Shown here: one piece after another, positions 17,536-25,294 of the stretch
Position numbering within the stretch: the stretch's first letter is position 1
How the letters are laid out: each line of letters begins with the position of its first letter
From: Planctomycetota bacterium
GTDB lineage: Bacteria; Planctomycetota; Phycisphaerae; Phycisphaerales; SM1A02
Reading direction: 5' to 3'
Length of the DNA: 43,362 bases
Assembly: GCA_014381555.1 (NCBI GenBank)
Contig: JACNLO010000044.1
Location: 1-43,362, forward strand
Translations under genes and position numbers: made by a program
The notes under the pieces: model-generated
The model's database searches: none
What the model was told of the DNA's origin: nothing
The model's input: only the letters and a program-made list of their open reading frames with translations

Positions 17536-18998
17536 TTGTGAATCATTCTGTTTTCAGTGCCAAGGGCTGCTTCGTGAATAGATTCTGCCATCGTTGGGTG
17601 CGCGTGCATCGTAGAAATAATATCCTCGACAGTTGCTTCAAGTCGTATCGCCAAACCAATTTCAGCAATGAGTTCACTTGCATCATGCCCAATTATGTGT
17701 GCACCAAGAATTTCTCCATACGGTTTACTCGCAAGTATTTTTACAACACCGTCTGCAGCGCCAACTGAAATCGCTTTCCCGTGTGCTTTGAGTGAGTACT
17801 CCCCTTTGGTGTATTCGGTTCCAGAATCTTTAACTTGTTGTTCAGTCATGCCAATTGATGCTATTTGTGGGTTTGTGTATGTGCAACCAGGGATTGATTT
17901 GTAATCCAGTCCAAATGTGTGATGCCCTGCAATGCGTTCAACACACGTTACCGCTTCTTCAGATGCAACATGCGCAAGGAGTGGTGGACCGATGATATCG
18001 CCGATTGCAAATATCCCGGAAACGCTCGTTTTATATGTTGGGGAATCGACGTCTTTAGCATCAGTTTTTATATACCCACGATGCAGTTCCATACCAAGAG
18101 AATCATCAAAAAGACCATCACAACGTGGACCAACACCGATTGCCACCAATACTTTTTGTGCATCTACCGATGTTTCTTTTTCATTTTTTGTGAAGGAAAC
18201 GGTTGCACCGCTCTCGTTAGTTTCAATTGCATTCACAGAAGCACTTGTATGAATGGTCATCCCCTGTTTTTTGAAAGCACGTTGTGCAAGTTTGCTTATG
18301 TCTTCGTCCTCAAGAGGAACAATACGATCAAGCATTTCAATAATTGTTACATTTGTACCGAACGCGTTGTACACGTAAGCGAACTCCATACCAATTGCAC
18401 CAGAGCCAATAATTACCAATGACTCTGGCCGTTCTTCAAGTGTCATCGCATGTGATGAATTTAGAATTGTTTTGCCATCGCAAGGAGCAAAAGGTAACTC
18501 GCGTGGTTTTGCGCCCGTCGCAATTAGTACACGGTCTGCTGTAACTGTTTCATAAACTTCTCCGCCATCGCCATTGTAATAGTCGCCCGTTGGTGTTTTA
18601 ACTTCCACAACACAAGGAGTCACTCCATTGTTTCCAGAAACTATGTGTGCGTGCCCTTGAATGTGTTCGATGTTGTTTTTCTTAAATAAGTAGCCGACCC
18701 CACCGTTCAATTGTTCGGTAATTTTTCTGCTGCGACCAATAAAAGATCCCCAATCAACCTTAACCTCACCAATCGTTATGCCCCAATCTTTGCCGTGATT
18801 CACGGCTTCATCGTAAACCTCCGCACCGTGCAACAACGCCTTAGATGGAATGCAACCCCAATTTAAGCAAACGCCACCAAGTTTATCACGGTCAATACAA
18901 GCAACCTTCAACCCAAGTTGGGCTGCTCGAATTGCTCCAACATATCCACCAGGTCCAGAGCCAATAACAATTAAATCAAAATGCCGCTGAGATGTCAA
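17532..18998 (-). CDS. lpdA: Dihydrolipoyl dehydrogenase (E3)
   Basis: This FAD enzyme reoxidises lipoamide in 2-oxoacid dehydrogenase complexes or the glycine-cleavage system. The FAD site is IGSGPGGYVGAIRAAQLG, the redox disulfide is in GGVCLNWGCIPSK (Cys44 and Cys49), the NAD site is IIGSGAIGMEFA, and the C-terminal catalytic His lies in HAHPTMAESIHE. The length of 488 is normal. The start appears to be TTG at 18998, because AGGAAGG lies about eight bases upstream and no ATG fits. The E1 and E2 genes are not in the window. It heads an overlapping lpdA-M16-recO unit. Confidence 0.95.
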   Translation of the reverse strand: MTSQRHFDLIVIGSGPGGYVGAIRAAQLGLKVACIDRDKLGGVCLNWGCIPSKALLHGAEVYDEAVNHGKDWGITIGEVKVDWGSFIGRSRKITEQLNGGVGYLFKKNNIEHIQGHAHIVSGNNGVTPCVVEVKTPTGDYYNGDGGEVYETVTADRVLIATGAKPRELPFAPCDGKTILNSSHAMTLEERPESLVIIGSGAIGMEFAYVYNAFGTNVTIIEMLDRIVPLEDEDISKLAQRAFKKQGMTIHTSASVNAIETNESGATVSFTKNEKETSVDAQKVLVAIGVGPRCDGLFDDSLGMELHRGYIKTDAKDVDSPTYKTSVSGIFAIGDIIGPPLLAHVASEEAVTCVERIAGHHTFGLDYKSIPGCTYTNPQIASIGMTEQQVKDSGTEYTKGEYSLKAHGKAISVGAADGVVKILASKPYGEILGAHIIGHDASELIAEIGLAIRLEATVEDIISTMHAHPTMAESIHEAALGTENRMIHN

Positions 18999-19114
18999 AA
19001 TACAAACCTTCCTAGTAATGGATAAATCAAGTATGAAAAATGGTATTTTATCGTGGAAAACAAGCCTCGAAAGAGGGATTGTAACTGGCTGTCCACAAAT
19101 AGGTTACGACTATT

Positions 19115-19141
19115 ATGTACACTGTTATGTACAGCGTACAT
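19115..19141. repeat. ATGTAC direct repeat plus inverted copy (candidate operator)
   Basis: ATGTAC occurs at 19115 and again at 19127, twelve bases apart, and the second copy forms a perfect inverted repeat with GTACAT at 19136-19141 (spacer AGC). This lies in the 209-base gap between lpdA and the phosphoesterase gene, about 70 bases before the latter's start. It may be a regulator-binding site. No regulator gene is adjacent. Confidence 0.4.
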
Positions 19142-19207
19142 CGGATACCTGTCGAATGTTCCTGGTCTAAGGTATCATTCGCGATTCAGCAGGAAAGAGA
19201 ACTCCAC

Positions 19208-19969
19208 ATGCGAACAGCGTTAATCAGTGATATTCATGGCAATTTAGAAGCACTAACAACAGTGCTTGAGGATATCGGTGACCGCTCTGTCGATAAAATC
19301 GTTTGCCTTGGTGACACGCTTGGCTATGGTCCAAACCCCGCAGAATGCGTGGATAAAATTGCTGATATCTGTGATTGGTGTCTTCTTGGAAATCATGATT
19401 ATGGTGCACTCTATGAACCAACGAATTTCAATGCCGCAGCAGAACAGGCAGCGTATTGGACCAGAGCACAATTCGATGCTGAAGAGGATAAAGAGGTAGC
19501 CGCACGTCGCTGGGAGTTTCTGGGCGGACTTCGGGTACGTACACAAATGGGTGATTTCCTCGCTGTGCACGGAACTCCACGCCGACCAATCAACGAATAT
19601 TTGTTTCCTGATGATGCTATTAACTCACCTGTAAAAATGAAACAAATTTTTGAACGAATTCCCAAGCACTCTATGTCGGGCCATACACACGTGCCCGGAA
19701 TATTTACAGATGAACCAGACTTTTATCCTCCAGAGGATATTGACGGAACGTTTAATTTTGAGAATGAAAAACACATCATCATTAATCCAGGTTCTGTGGG
19801 GCAGCCCCGTGACCTTGACCCTCGATCAAGTTATGCAATTCTTGATGATGAAGCGCACACAGTTGATTTTTTCCGTCTTGATTACGATATCGAAACGGTT
19901 CGAGAAAAAATTTGTGCAATTTCTGATCTCAGCAACTGGCTTGGAGATCGGTTGCGTGAAGGTCGGTAA
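19208..19969 (+). CDS. Calcineurin-like metallophosphoesterase
   Basis: This two-metal phosphoesterase of 253 residues has all five family motifs in order: DIHGN (residues 8-12), GDTLGYGPN, GNHD, GHTH and NPGSVGQPRD. The GYGPNPAEC extension marks the YfcE-like/DUF2436-like group of small cytoplasmic phosphodiesterases with unknown physiological substrates. I chose ATG 19208, with AGGAAAGAG upstream. The frame extends 31 codons further but lacks conservation-like features. yidC follows after 24 bases, so it probably leads the yidC-mnmE operon. Confidence 0.9.
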   Translation: MRTALISDIHGNLEALTTVLEDIGDRSVDKIVCLGDTLGYGPNPAECVDKIADICDWCLLGNHDYGALYEPTNFNAAAEQAAYWTRAQFDAEEDKEVAARRWEFLGGLRVRTQMGDFLAVHGTPRRPINEYLFPDDAINSPVKMKQIFERIPKHSMSGHTHVPGIFTDEPDFYPPEDIDGTFNFENEKHIIINPGSVGQPRDLDPRSSYAILDDEAHTVDFFRLDYDIETVREKICAISDLSNWLGDRLREGR

Positions 19970-19993
19970 TTCCTACATGGGAAATAAAATAAA

Positions 19994-22192
19994 ATGACAC
20001 CACAGTCTCGTCGGCGGTTAATCCCATTCATTGTTTTTGCACTAGCAGCAAGTGTTCTGCTTGTTATTATTTTTGGATCAAAAAGAGCTGAAGAAAAAGA
20101 GGCACTACTTAAATCTCAAGAAGCCTCTGTTGTTGAGCAAACAGTTACCGAAGACAAGCCGGCAGAGGTTGTTCCAAAAAAAGAACAAAACACTCCTCTA
20201 AAAGATAGCGTTTCTGTTACTCAAGAAACCAAAAAAGATGCTACAGAGATTGCTCCGTTTGAGGTTTTGAGTGTCCTTTCGCACGATGTAAACTCGAGTC
20301 CAATTATTCTTGGGGCTTTAGATGACATCGAGTCTTGGCAAATGGAGGTGCATTTTACACATGTGGGCGCTGGCATATCTTCGATTCGCTTTTCAAATAT
20401 TTTTGAAACTGTTGATGGAAAACTTGCTTGGAAGCATTACAGAAAAGATGGGGGCACGCAACCTCCAATCGATGATCTATATTTACTAACCTCCGAAGAA
20501 AACGCTCTCTCCAATAACAAATCTGTGCTTTGTGCTTTTCAACTAAGCATTAATGACCAAAAACTTCCGCTAAACTCTGCACAGAATTGGGAGTTAGTAT
20601 CAAAAACTAAAAACAGTGTTACGTTTATTGCAACTGTTATCGATGCAAAGCAAAATAAAATTGCATCGGTTAACCGAACTTGGACACTCAATAATCAATA
20701 TGGATTACACCTAGAACAATCTGTCCAGAACCTAACTTCTCAAGACATTGTTGTCAGATGGCTCCAATATGGACCTCCCTCCCTAACTGTTGATCGTTCT
20801 CGATACATGGATCGACGGCGATTTCGTTTTGGGTGGGAACTCAGTGATGAATTTGATCCTGGTCAGGCCGCACCAATTCAGTCGAACGATTTCTTTCTTG
20901 AGTTTACGGATGTCACAAAAGAACATGAATTGACAATTTGGCCAACCGATGAAACGATTGAAGATGGTTTTAAACTTTCTTGGTTTGCCTCTACCAATAG
21001 ATACTTTGCACTAGCTGTATTTCCAAATATAAACAACGAAGGTGAAGGCAATCGTGTGTTCACCAACAAGGTTGAAAAAATCACGAGCAGTGTAGAAGGT
21101 GTTGATGAAGAGCAACTCGTATTCACTGGTTTGTGGGGTCCCGAAACTCGCATCGCAGGCAGTGGTTTGTACGACATATCAATGGGAGTCTATGCGGGAC
21201 CATTGAAACGTTCGGTCCTTGATACCCAGGAACCATATATTGCACTAAACATGCGCGACTTAGTGCTCTATCAAATGTCAAGTATGTGCGCAATATGCAC
21301 CTTTCAGTGGCTTGCTGATTTTCTAGCTGTTGTTCTAACGACTTTGGATCAATACGTTGTTTTTGATTGGGGAATTGCAATCGTCCTGCTCGTACTGATT
21401 GTGCGAGGCATTTTGCATCCAATTACCAAAAAATCACAAATCAACATGCAGCGATTTGGCAAGGTGATGCAAAAACTGAAGCCAGAAATAGACAAACTGA
21501 AGAAAAAGTTTCCTGATGACCCAAAACGTGTGCAACGAGAACAAATGGCATTGATGCAAAAATATGGAGTAAATCCATTCCAAATGCTTGGGTGCTTGCC
21601 AATGTTTTTGCAAATGCCAATTTGGGTAGCGTTATACGCTTTGTTGTATTTCATGTTTGATATTCGACAAGAGCCGGCTTTCTTTGGTGTCTTCCAATTG
21701 ATTGGTGAGTGGCCATTCCTCGCTGACTTGAGTTCGGCAGATCACTTTTTTGGGAAATTTAGTGAGCCAAAACAATTCCTGTTTTGGAATATCACTGGGA
21801 TTAACATTCTTCCAATATTAATGGGTGCCATTTTCTTCGTACAACAAAAATACATGTCTCCACAAAGTATGGCGACATCTCCAGAACAAGAATCACAGCA
21901 AAAAATCATGCGTGTCATGATGGTTGTTCTGTTCCCTGTCATGCTTTATTCCGCACCTTCTGGTTTAACACTTTATATCTTGACTTCGAGTTCGGTTGGT
22001 ATTTTGGAAAGTCGACGGATCCGAAAACACATCGAAAACATCCCAATTGAACCAAAACCTGAGGGAGAACCAAGCACCTCACGTCGAAAAATAAAAGATA
22101 AACAGGGCCGCGCTTGGTCAGATGCTATGGATGCTCGAAGAAAGAAAGTTCAGAACAAAGCAAAGAAACGTACTTTCAAGAAGCGTGATTAG
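19994..22192 (+). CDS. yidC: Membrane protein insertase YidC
   Basis: YidC inserts and folds inner-membrane proteins, alone or with SecYEG. The 732-residue protein has an N-terminal signal-anchor (LIPFIVFALAASVLLVIIFG), a charged linker, the large periplasmic beta-domain of Gram-negative YidC, and the conserved Oxa1 core: DWGIAIVLLVLIVRGILHPIT with the cavity Arg, PEIDKLKKKFPDDPKRVQRE, and GVNPFQMLGCLPMFLQMPIW. The C-terminal tail is very basic, as in ribosome-binding homologues. Its length is above the usual 550 because of the linker and tail. mnmE follows after eleven bases, a common origin-proximal gene order. Confidence 0.97.
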   Translation: MTPQSRRRLIPFIVFALAASVLLVIIFGSKRAEEKEALLKSQEASVVEQTVTEDKPAEVVPKKEQNTPLKDSVSVTQETKKDATEIAPFEVLSVLSHDVNSSPIILGALDDIESWQMEVHFTHVGAGISSIRFSNIFETVDGKLAWKHYRKDGGTQPPIDDLYLLTSEENALSNNKSVLCAFQLSINDQKLPLNSAQNWELVSKTKNSVTFIATVIDAKQNKIASVNRTWTLNNQYGLHLEQSVQNLTSQDIVVRWLQYGPPSLTVDRSRYMDRRRFRFGWELSDEFDPGQAAPIQSNDFFLEFTDVTKEHELTIWPTDETIEDGFKLSWFASTNRYFALAVFPNINNEGEGNRVFTNKVEKITSSVEGVDEEQLVFTGLWGPETRIAGSGLYDISMGVYAGPLKRSVLDTQEPYIALNMRDLVLYQMSSMCAICTFQWLADFLAVVLTTLDQYVVFDWGIAIVLLVLIVRGILHPITKKSQINMQRFGKVMQKLKPEIDKLKKKFPDDPKRVQREQMALMQKYGVNPFQMLGCLPMFLQMPIWVALYALLYFMFDIRQEPAFFGVFQLIGEWPFLADLSSADHFFGKFSEPKQFLFWNITGINILPILMGAIFFVQQKYMSPQSMATSPEQESQQKIMRVMMVVLFPVMLYSAPSGLTLYILTSSSVGILESRRIRKHIENIPIEPKPEGEPSTSRRKIKDKQGRAWSDAMDARRKKVQNKAKKRTFKKRD

Positions 22193-22203
22193 CGAGGTCG
22201 TTG

Positions 22204-23487
22204 ATGGATTTGGACACCACAATAGTTGCTGTGAGTTCACCTCGCGGGAACTCTTCTCGTGCGCTATTGCGTATTACAGGGGACAATGTTTTTGAAAGTG
22301 TTAAACGACTTGGCATCGTTCCCAAAAATCGGCAACTTGTAACAGGTCGTTTGGATTTACCAGAAGGCTCTCTTCCAATCCTCTGTTTAACTTTCCCAGC
22401 CTCTTCCTCTTATACATGTCAAGACACAATCGAACTTTCCATTCCAAATAATCAATTTCTTATTTCATCAGTTTTACAACGGCTTGTTGAAGAAACTGGT
22501 GGTCGACTAGCAGGTGCTGGTGAATTTACCGCCAGAGCATTTTTTAACGGGAGAATGACATTGTCTGAAGCCGAGGGTGTTTGCGCTTCCATTTCAGCAA
22601 ACAATGATGGTGAACTTCGTGGTGCCGCACTACTTCGCAAAGGAACACTCAACGGTCTGGTTTCTCCGCTATCTGAAAATATTTCAAAAACACTTTCTCT
22701 TGTAGAGTCTGGGATTGACTTTACAGATGAAGATGGTGTTGTTGCGATTACCGAAGAACATCTTTTGGGCTCAATCGACCAAGTTTCAAGTGCCATTCAA
22801 TCAATTCTGAATGGAAAAATTTCGATGGCAACATTACAGCATCTTCCTCATGTTGTCCTAGCTGGCAAACCTAATGCTGGAAAATCTACCTTGTTCAACG
22901 CATTGCTTGGCTACAAACGTGTTGTGGTATCTGCGGTTTCTGGAACAACTCGAGACGTAATTCAAGAACCGGTTTGGTTTGGCAACAAAGAAGCAAAACT
23001 TACAGATATTGCTGGTTTTGAGGACCCAAACAATTCACTGTCAGCATCTGTTCAGCGTTCAGCAAAGCGAATACTAGAAAATGCTGACGTTGTTATCTGG
23101 TGTGTTGCTCCTGAACAACCACCACCTGCTCGCTTAGACAATACTATTATTGTTCACACAAAATCTGATCTTTGTAACGGTTCCAAACAACTCGCCGTTT
23201 GCGCCATTTCAGGAGAAGGTGTTGAACAATTAAAATCTACTGTTGAGAACATGTTGTCTAGTGCTACATCACCATCCGAAGATGCTCTGGCAATTCTTCC
23301 AAGGCACGAACAATATTTACAAATCGCGCTTGCGTCACTCTTGGAAGCAAAAGATAATTTTACTGTTTCTGAACTGTGCGCAAATTCTTTACGAGAAACG
23401 TTAAATGCGTTGGGATCAATTACTGGAACCGTTACCCCTGATGAAATTCTTGGAGAAGTATTTTCTACATTCTGTGTAGGAAAATAA
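22204..23487 (+). CDS. mnmE: tRNA uridine-5-carboxymethylaminomethyl modification GTPase MnmE
   Basis: MnmE works with MnmG to modify U34 of certain tRNAs. The N-terminal folate-binding domain (TIVAVSSPRGNSSRALLRI) is followed by GEFTARAFFNGRMTLSEAEGV, the G1 loop GKPNAGKST near residue 220, G2 SGTTRD, G3 DIAG, G4 TKSD and the C-terminal FCVGK with the conserved Cys. G4 has Thr in place of the usual Asn. At 427 residues it is slightly short for the family. ATG 22204 has GAGG eight bases upstream and is preferred over the in-frame TTG at 22201. mnmG is not in the window. Confidence 0.95.
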   Translation: MDLDTTIVAVSSPRGNSSRALLRITGDNVFESVKRLGIVPKNRQLVTGRLDLPEGSLPILCLTFPASSSYTCQDTIELSIPNNQFLISSVLQRLVEETGGRLAGAGEFTARAFFNGRMTLSEAEGVCASISANNDGELRGAALLRKGTLNGLVSPLSENISKTLSLVESGIDFTDEDGVVAITEEHLLGSIDQVSSAIQSILNGKISMATLQHLPHVVLAGKPNAGKSTLFNALLGYKRVVVSAVSGTTRDVIQEPVWFGNKEAKLTDIAGFEDPNNSLSASVQRSAKRILENADVVIWCVAPEQPPPARLDNTIIVHTKSDLCNGSKQLAVCAISGEGVEQLKSTVENMLSSATSPSEDALAILPRHEQYLQIALASLLEAKDNFTVSELCANSLRETLNALGSITGTVTPDEILGEVFSTFCVGK

Positions 23488-23488
23488 A

Positions 23489-23562
23489 GTCTTCGCCTAA
23501 TTGTTTTTTATTCAAGGCCTGGCTCTGAGACAATCTGGCTCAGGGCAAAAAAAGACGAAGGC
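23489..23562. other. Structured element in the convergent mnmE/dciA gap
   Basis: An outer stem (GTCTTCGCC at 23489-23497 with GACGAAGGC at 23554-23562, eight of nine pairs) encloses an inner eight-pair hairpin (23522-23529 with 23539-23546, nine-base loop). The inner hairpin is followed by seven A on the plus strand and preceded by TTTTTTA. A T-run does not directly follow the hairpin on either strand, so it is not a canonical intrinsic terminator. It may still block or end transcripts between the two genes. Confidence 0.4.
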
Positions 23563-23568
23563 AAAATG

Positions 23569-23910
23569 TTACCGCTCAACTCGAACTCGGACTTGTTTTA
23601 ATGTTCCGCTGCATCGCTGTTGAAGTTGTCGAAGCAAACCAGAACGAACGAGTCGATTTATTTTGAATGCTGTTGGTGAACCATCGACGACAACTTCAAG
23701 AATACCACCCTTAAATGAAACTGGGATTGCAACAAGACTTAATTGTTCTGGAAGAAGTTCATCCCACGCTTCTTGCATTTGAACGAGTTTTTTATTTGCT
23801 TTTTTTAGCGACCTGCAAAATGTGTTGATAGAAGAATCTATTGATAAATCTTTGTTTCTTCTTGCTCTCCATTTTTGGAGTTGGTTAATTTTAACTGCTG
23901 CATTATCCAT
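23569..23910 (-). CDS. dciA: DciA-like (DUF721) replicative helicase loader
   Basis: This small basic protein of 113 residues resembles DUF721/DciA, which loads the DnaB helicase in bacteria without DnaC. The core matches the family shape: AWDELLPEQL.LVAIPVSFKGGILEVVVDGSPTAFKINRLVRSGLLRQLQ ending in VRVRVER. The N-terminal half is positively charged (QKWRARRNK). The assignment rests on pattern and position near yidC-mnmE and parB, not on a search. It converges on mnmE and is divergent from the ABC gene with a 91-base gap. A generic DUF721 protein would be the fallback name. Confidence 0.65.
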   Translation of the reverse strand: MDNAAVKINQLQKWRARRNKDLSIDSSINTFCRSLKKANKKLVQMQEAWDELLPEQLSLVAIPVSFKGGILEVVVDGSPTAFKINRLVRSGLLRQLQQRCSGTLKQVRVRVER

Positions 23911-23987
23911 TGATTTGTCGTTTTCGAGAGATTAAAAACTCAAGGCAATTTTACTCATTCATACAAGCAATGTGTGGGAAGTGTTGG

Positions 23988-23993
23988 TATTGT
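23988..23993 (+). promoter_or_regulatory. Candidate -10 of a leaderless ABC-ATPase transcript
   Basis: TATTGT lies eight bases before the ATG at 24002. There is no Shine-Dalgarno sequence. The -35 region is not recognisable. Confidence 0.3.
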
Positions 23994-24001
23994 TTATATC
24001 T

Positions 24002-25039
24002 ATGACAGCTATCCATTTGAAAAATCTTGTAAAAAAATTCGGCCAGACTGTTGCGGTCGCTGGAATCGACCTTGATATCGAGCCAGGCGAACTCTTTTTC
24101 CTCCTCGGACCATCTGGTTGTGGCAAAACCACCCTTCTTCGAATGCTCGCTGGTTTTATTGATCCAACACAGGGAATTGTGATGTTTGGAGACAAAGATG
24201 TCACTCATGCACCCCCAAACAAACGTAACACTGGCATGGTTTTCCAAAGTTATGCGCTTTGGCCACACATGACCGTTGCTGAAAATGTTGCATATGGTTT
24301 GATGATTAGGAAAGTTTCTGCTCAAGATAGAAGAAAAAAGGCGCTTCAAGCCCTTTCAAAAGTGCATATGGAACAACTTGCTAATCGTAAGCCAAACGAA
24401 CTATCTGGCGGGCAACAACAACGAGTAGCACTTGCAAGAGCAATTGTTGTAGAACCAGAGGTCCTTTTGTTAGATGAACCGCTTTCGAATCTAGATGCAA
24501 AATTACGATTAGAGATGCGTAGCGAAATCAGAAACATCTGCACATCTCTAGGTATTACAACGGTTTATGTCACACACGACCAGAAGGAGGCTCTTTCAAT
24601 TGCTGACCGTATGGCCATTTTGAAGGACGGTAAAGTGCAGCAGGTTGGCACCCCAAGTGAAATATATCTAGAGCCAAACTCAACTTTTGTTGCTGAATTC
24701 ATAGGTGAAACGAATTTTGTCCATGCTTCTGTTACCGATCATGGTTTGGTTACCTCTTTTGGTCAACTTAGTGCATCAAAACAGATAACCGGTACAGAGG
24801 CTATTTGTTCTATTCGCCCAGAAGCGATAGCCGTTTGCGACTCCCCCGCTGGTACTAATAGTTTTTCTGGCACTTGTGTCGAAACTATCTATCTCGGTGA
24901 AGTTGCCCAACACAAAGTGCAGGTGAACGGGGATATTGTGCTTCGTGTTATGGAGGCAAACCCAAGCCACCTTGGTAAAGTCGGTGATCAAATGCACCTT
25001 TCTGTCGCTCCAAAAGATGTAGTTCCACTACAGGTGTAA
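24002..25039 (+). CDS. ABC transporter ATP-binding protein (PotA/UgpC/FbpC type)
   Basis: This cytoplasmic ATPase of 345 residues drives an importer of the spermidine/sugar/iron type. It has Walker A GPSGCGKT (36-43), Q-loop MVFQSYALWPHMT, signature LSGGQQQRVALARA, Walker B VLLLDEPLSNLDAKLR, H-loop YVTHDQKEALS, and a C-terminal TOBE-like domain (SIRPEAIAV, IYLGEVAQHKV). The TOBE domain separates it from exporter ATPases. No permease or binding-protein gene is in the window, so it is an orphan here and its substrate cannot be given. The start at 24002 places MTAIHLKNLVKKFG at the N-terminus; ten codons upstream are open but unlikely. Confidence 0.9.
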   Translation: MTAIHLKNLVKKFGQTVAVAGIDLDIEPGELFFLLGPSGCGKTTLLRMLAGFIDPTQGIVMFGDKDVTHAPPNKRNTGMVFQSYALWPHMTVAENVAYGLMIRKVSAQDRRKKALQALSKVHMEQLANRKPNELSGGQQQRVALARAIVVEPEVLLLDEPLSNLDAKLRLEMRSEIRNICTSLGITTVYVTHDQKEALSIADRMAILKDGKVQQVGTPSEIYLEPNSTFVAEFIGETNFVHASVTDHGLVTSFGQLSASKQITGTEAICSIRPEAIAVCDSPAGTNSFSGTCVETIYLGEVAQHKVQVNGDIVLRVMEANPSHLGKVGDQMHLSVAPKDVVPLQV

Positions 25040-25061
25040 ACCCGTGTATTTTGGCGTACTG

Positions 25062-25095
25062 CTGCCATCTTACGTGATAATACTGCCTTCTTACG
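25062..25095. repeat. Imperfect direct repeat upstream of parB
   Basis: CTGCCATCTTACG (25062-25074) recurs as CTGCCTTCTTACG (25083-25095), 12 of 13 bases identical and 21 bases apart, about two helical turns. It follows the ABC gene stop. The same 255-base gap also holds an inverted repeat CATGC-N4-GCATG near 25136-25149. The function is unknown; it may be a pair of binding sites. Confidence 0.35.
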
Positions 25096-25201
25096 CTTAC
25101 TTGCTCTCACTTTCAACCTCCTCTTTAGATTGCACCATGCTGGCGCATGTTATCGGACCTTTTGTTTGTGGTTTTTCGTCTATTATTTGCTCCAAACGGA
25201 C

Positions 25202-25230
25202 TTGACGTTCCACGTGGAACATGAGATAAC
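25202..25230 (+). promoter_or_regulatory. Candidate parB promoter with a parS-like site in the spacer
   Basis: TTGACG (25202-25207) and GATAAC (25225-25230) are separated by 17 bases, a good sigma70-type spacing. The first parS-like palindrome fills that spacer, so bound ParB would be expected to block its own promoter. This is an inference from position. Confidence 0.45.
25206..25221. promoter_or_regulatory. parS: parS-like site 1
   Basis: The palindrome GTTCCACGTGGAAC matches the general parS consensus TGTTTCACGTGAAACA apart from the symmetric T-to-C and A-to-G changes and one outer base. It lies about 75 bases before the parB start codon, where ParB is expected to nucleate. Confidence 0.8.
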
Positions 25231-25249
25231 ACCTGTTCATTAAAAACCG

Positions 25250-25265
25250 TGTTCCACGTGGAACA
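25250..25265. promoter_or_regulatory. parS: parS-like site 2 (perfect 16-bp palindrome)
   Basis: TGTTCCACGTGGAACA is a perfect 16-base palindrome with the same core as site 1, centred 44 bases downstream of it and 30 bases before the parB ATG. It differs from the common parS consensus by one symmetric base pair change. Confidence 0.85.
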
Positions 25266-25294
25266 CGCATGCAGTATGGTTGAAGGAGTAACCA

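Noticed and set aside
17919-18422. Long plus-strand open frame inside lpdA
   Set aside because: It is antisense to a strongly conserved gene and has no recognisable domain or ribosome-binding site.
19090-19098. Another DnaA-box-like sequence, CTGTCCACA
   Set aside because: It matches TTATCCACA at only seven of nine positions and stands alone.
25040-25294. A small gene in the longest intergenic gap
   Set aside because: No frame has a plausible start and length. The gap is better explained by repeats, a promoter and the parS-like sites.
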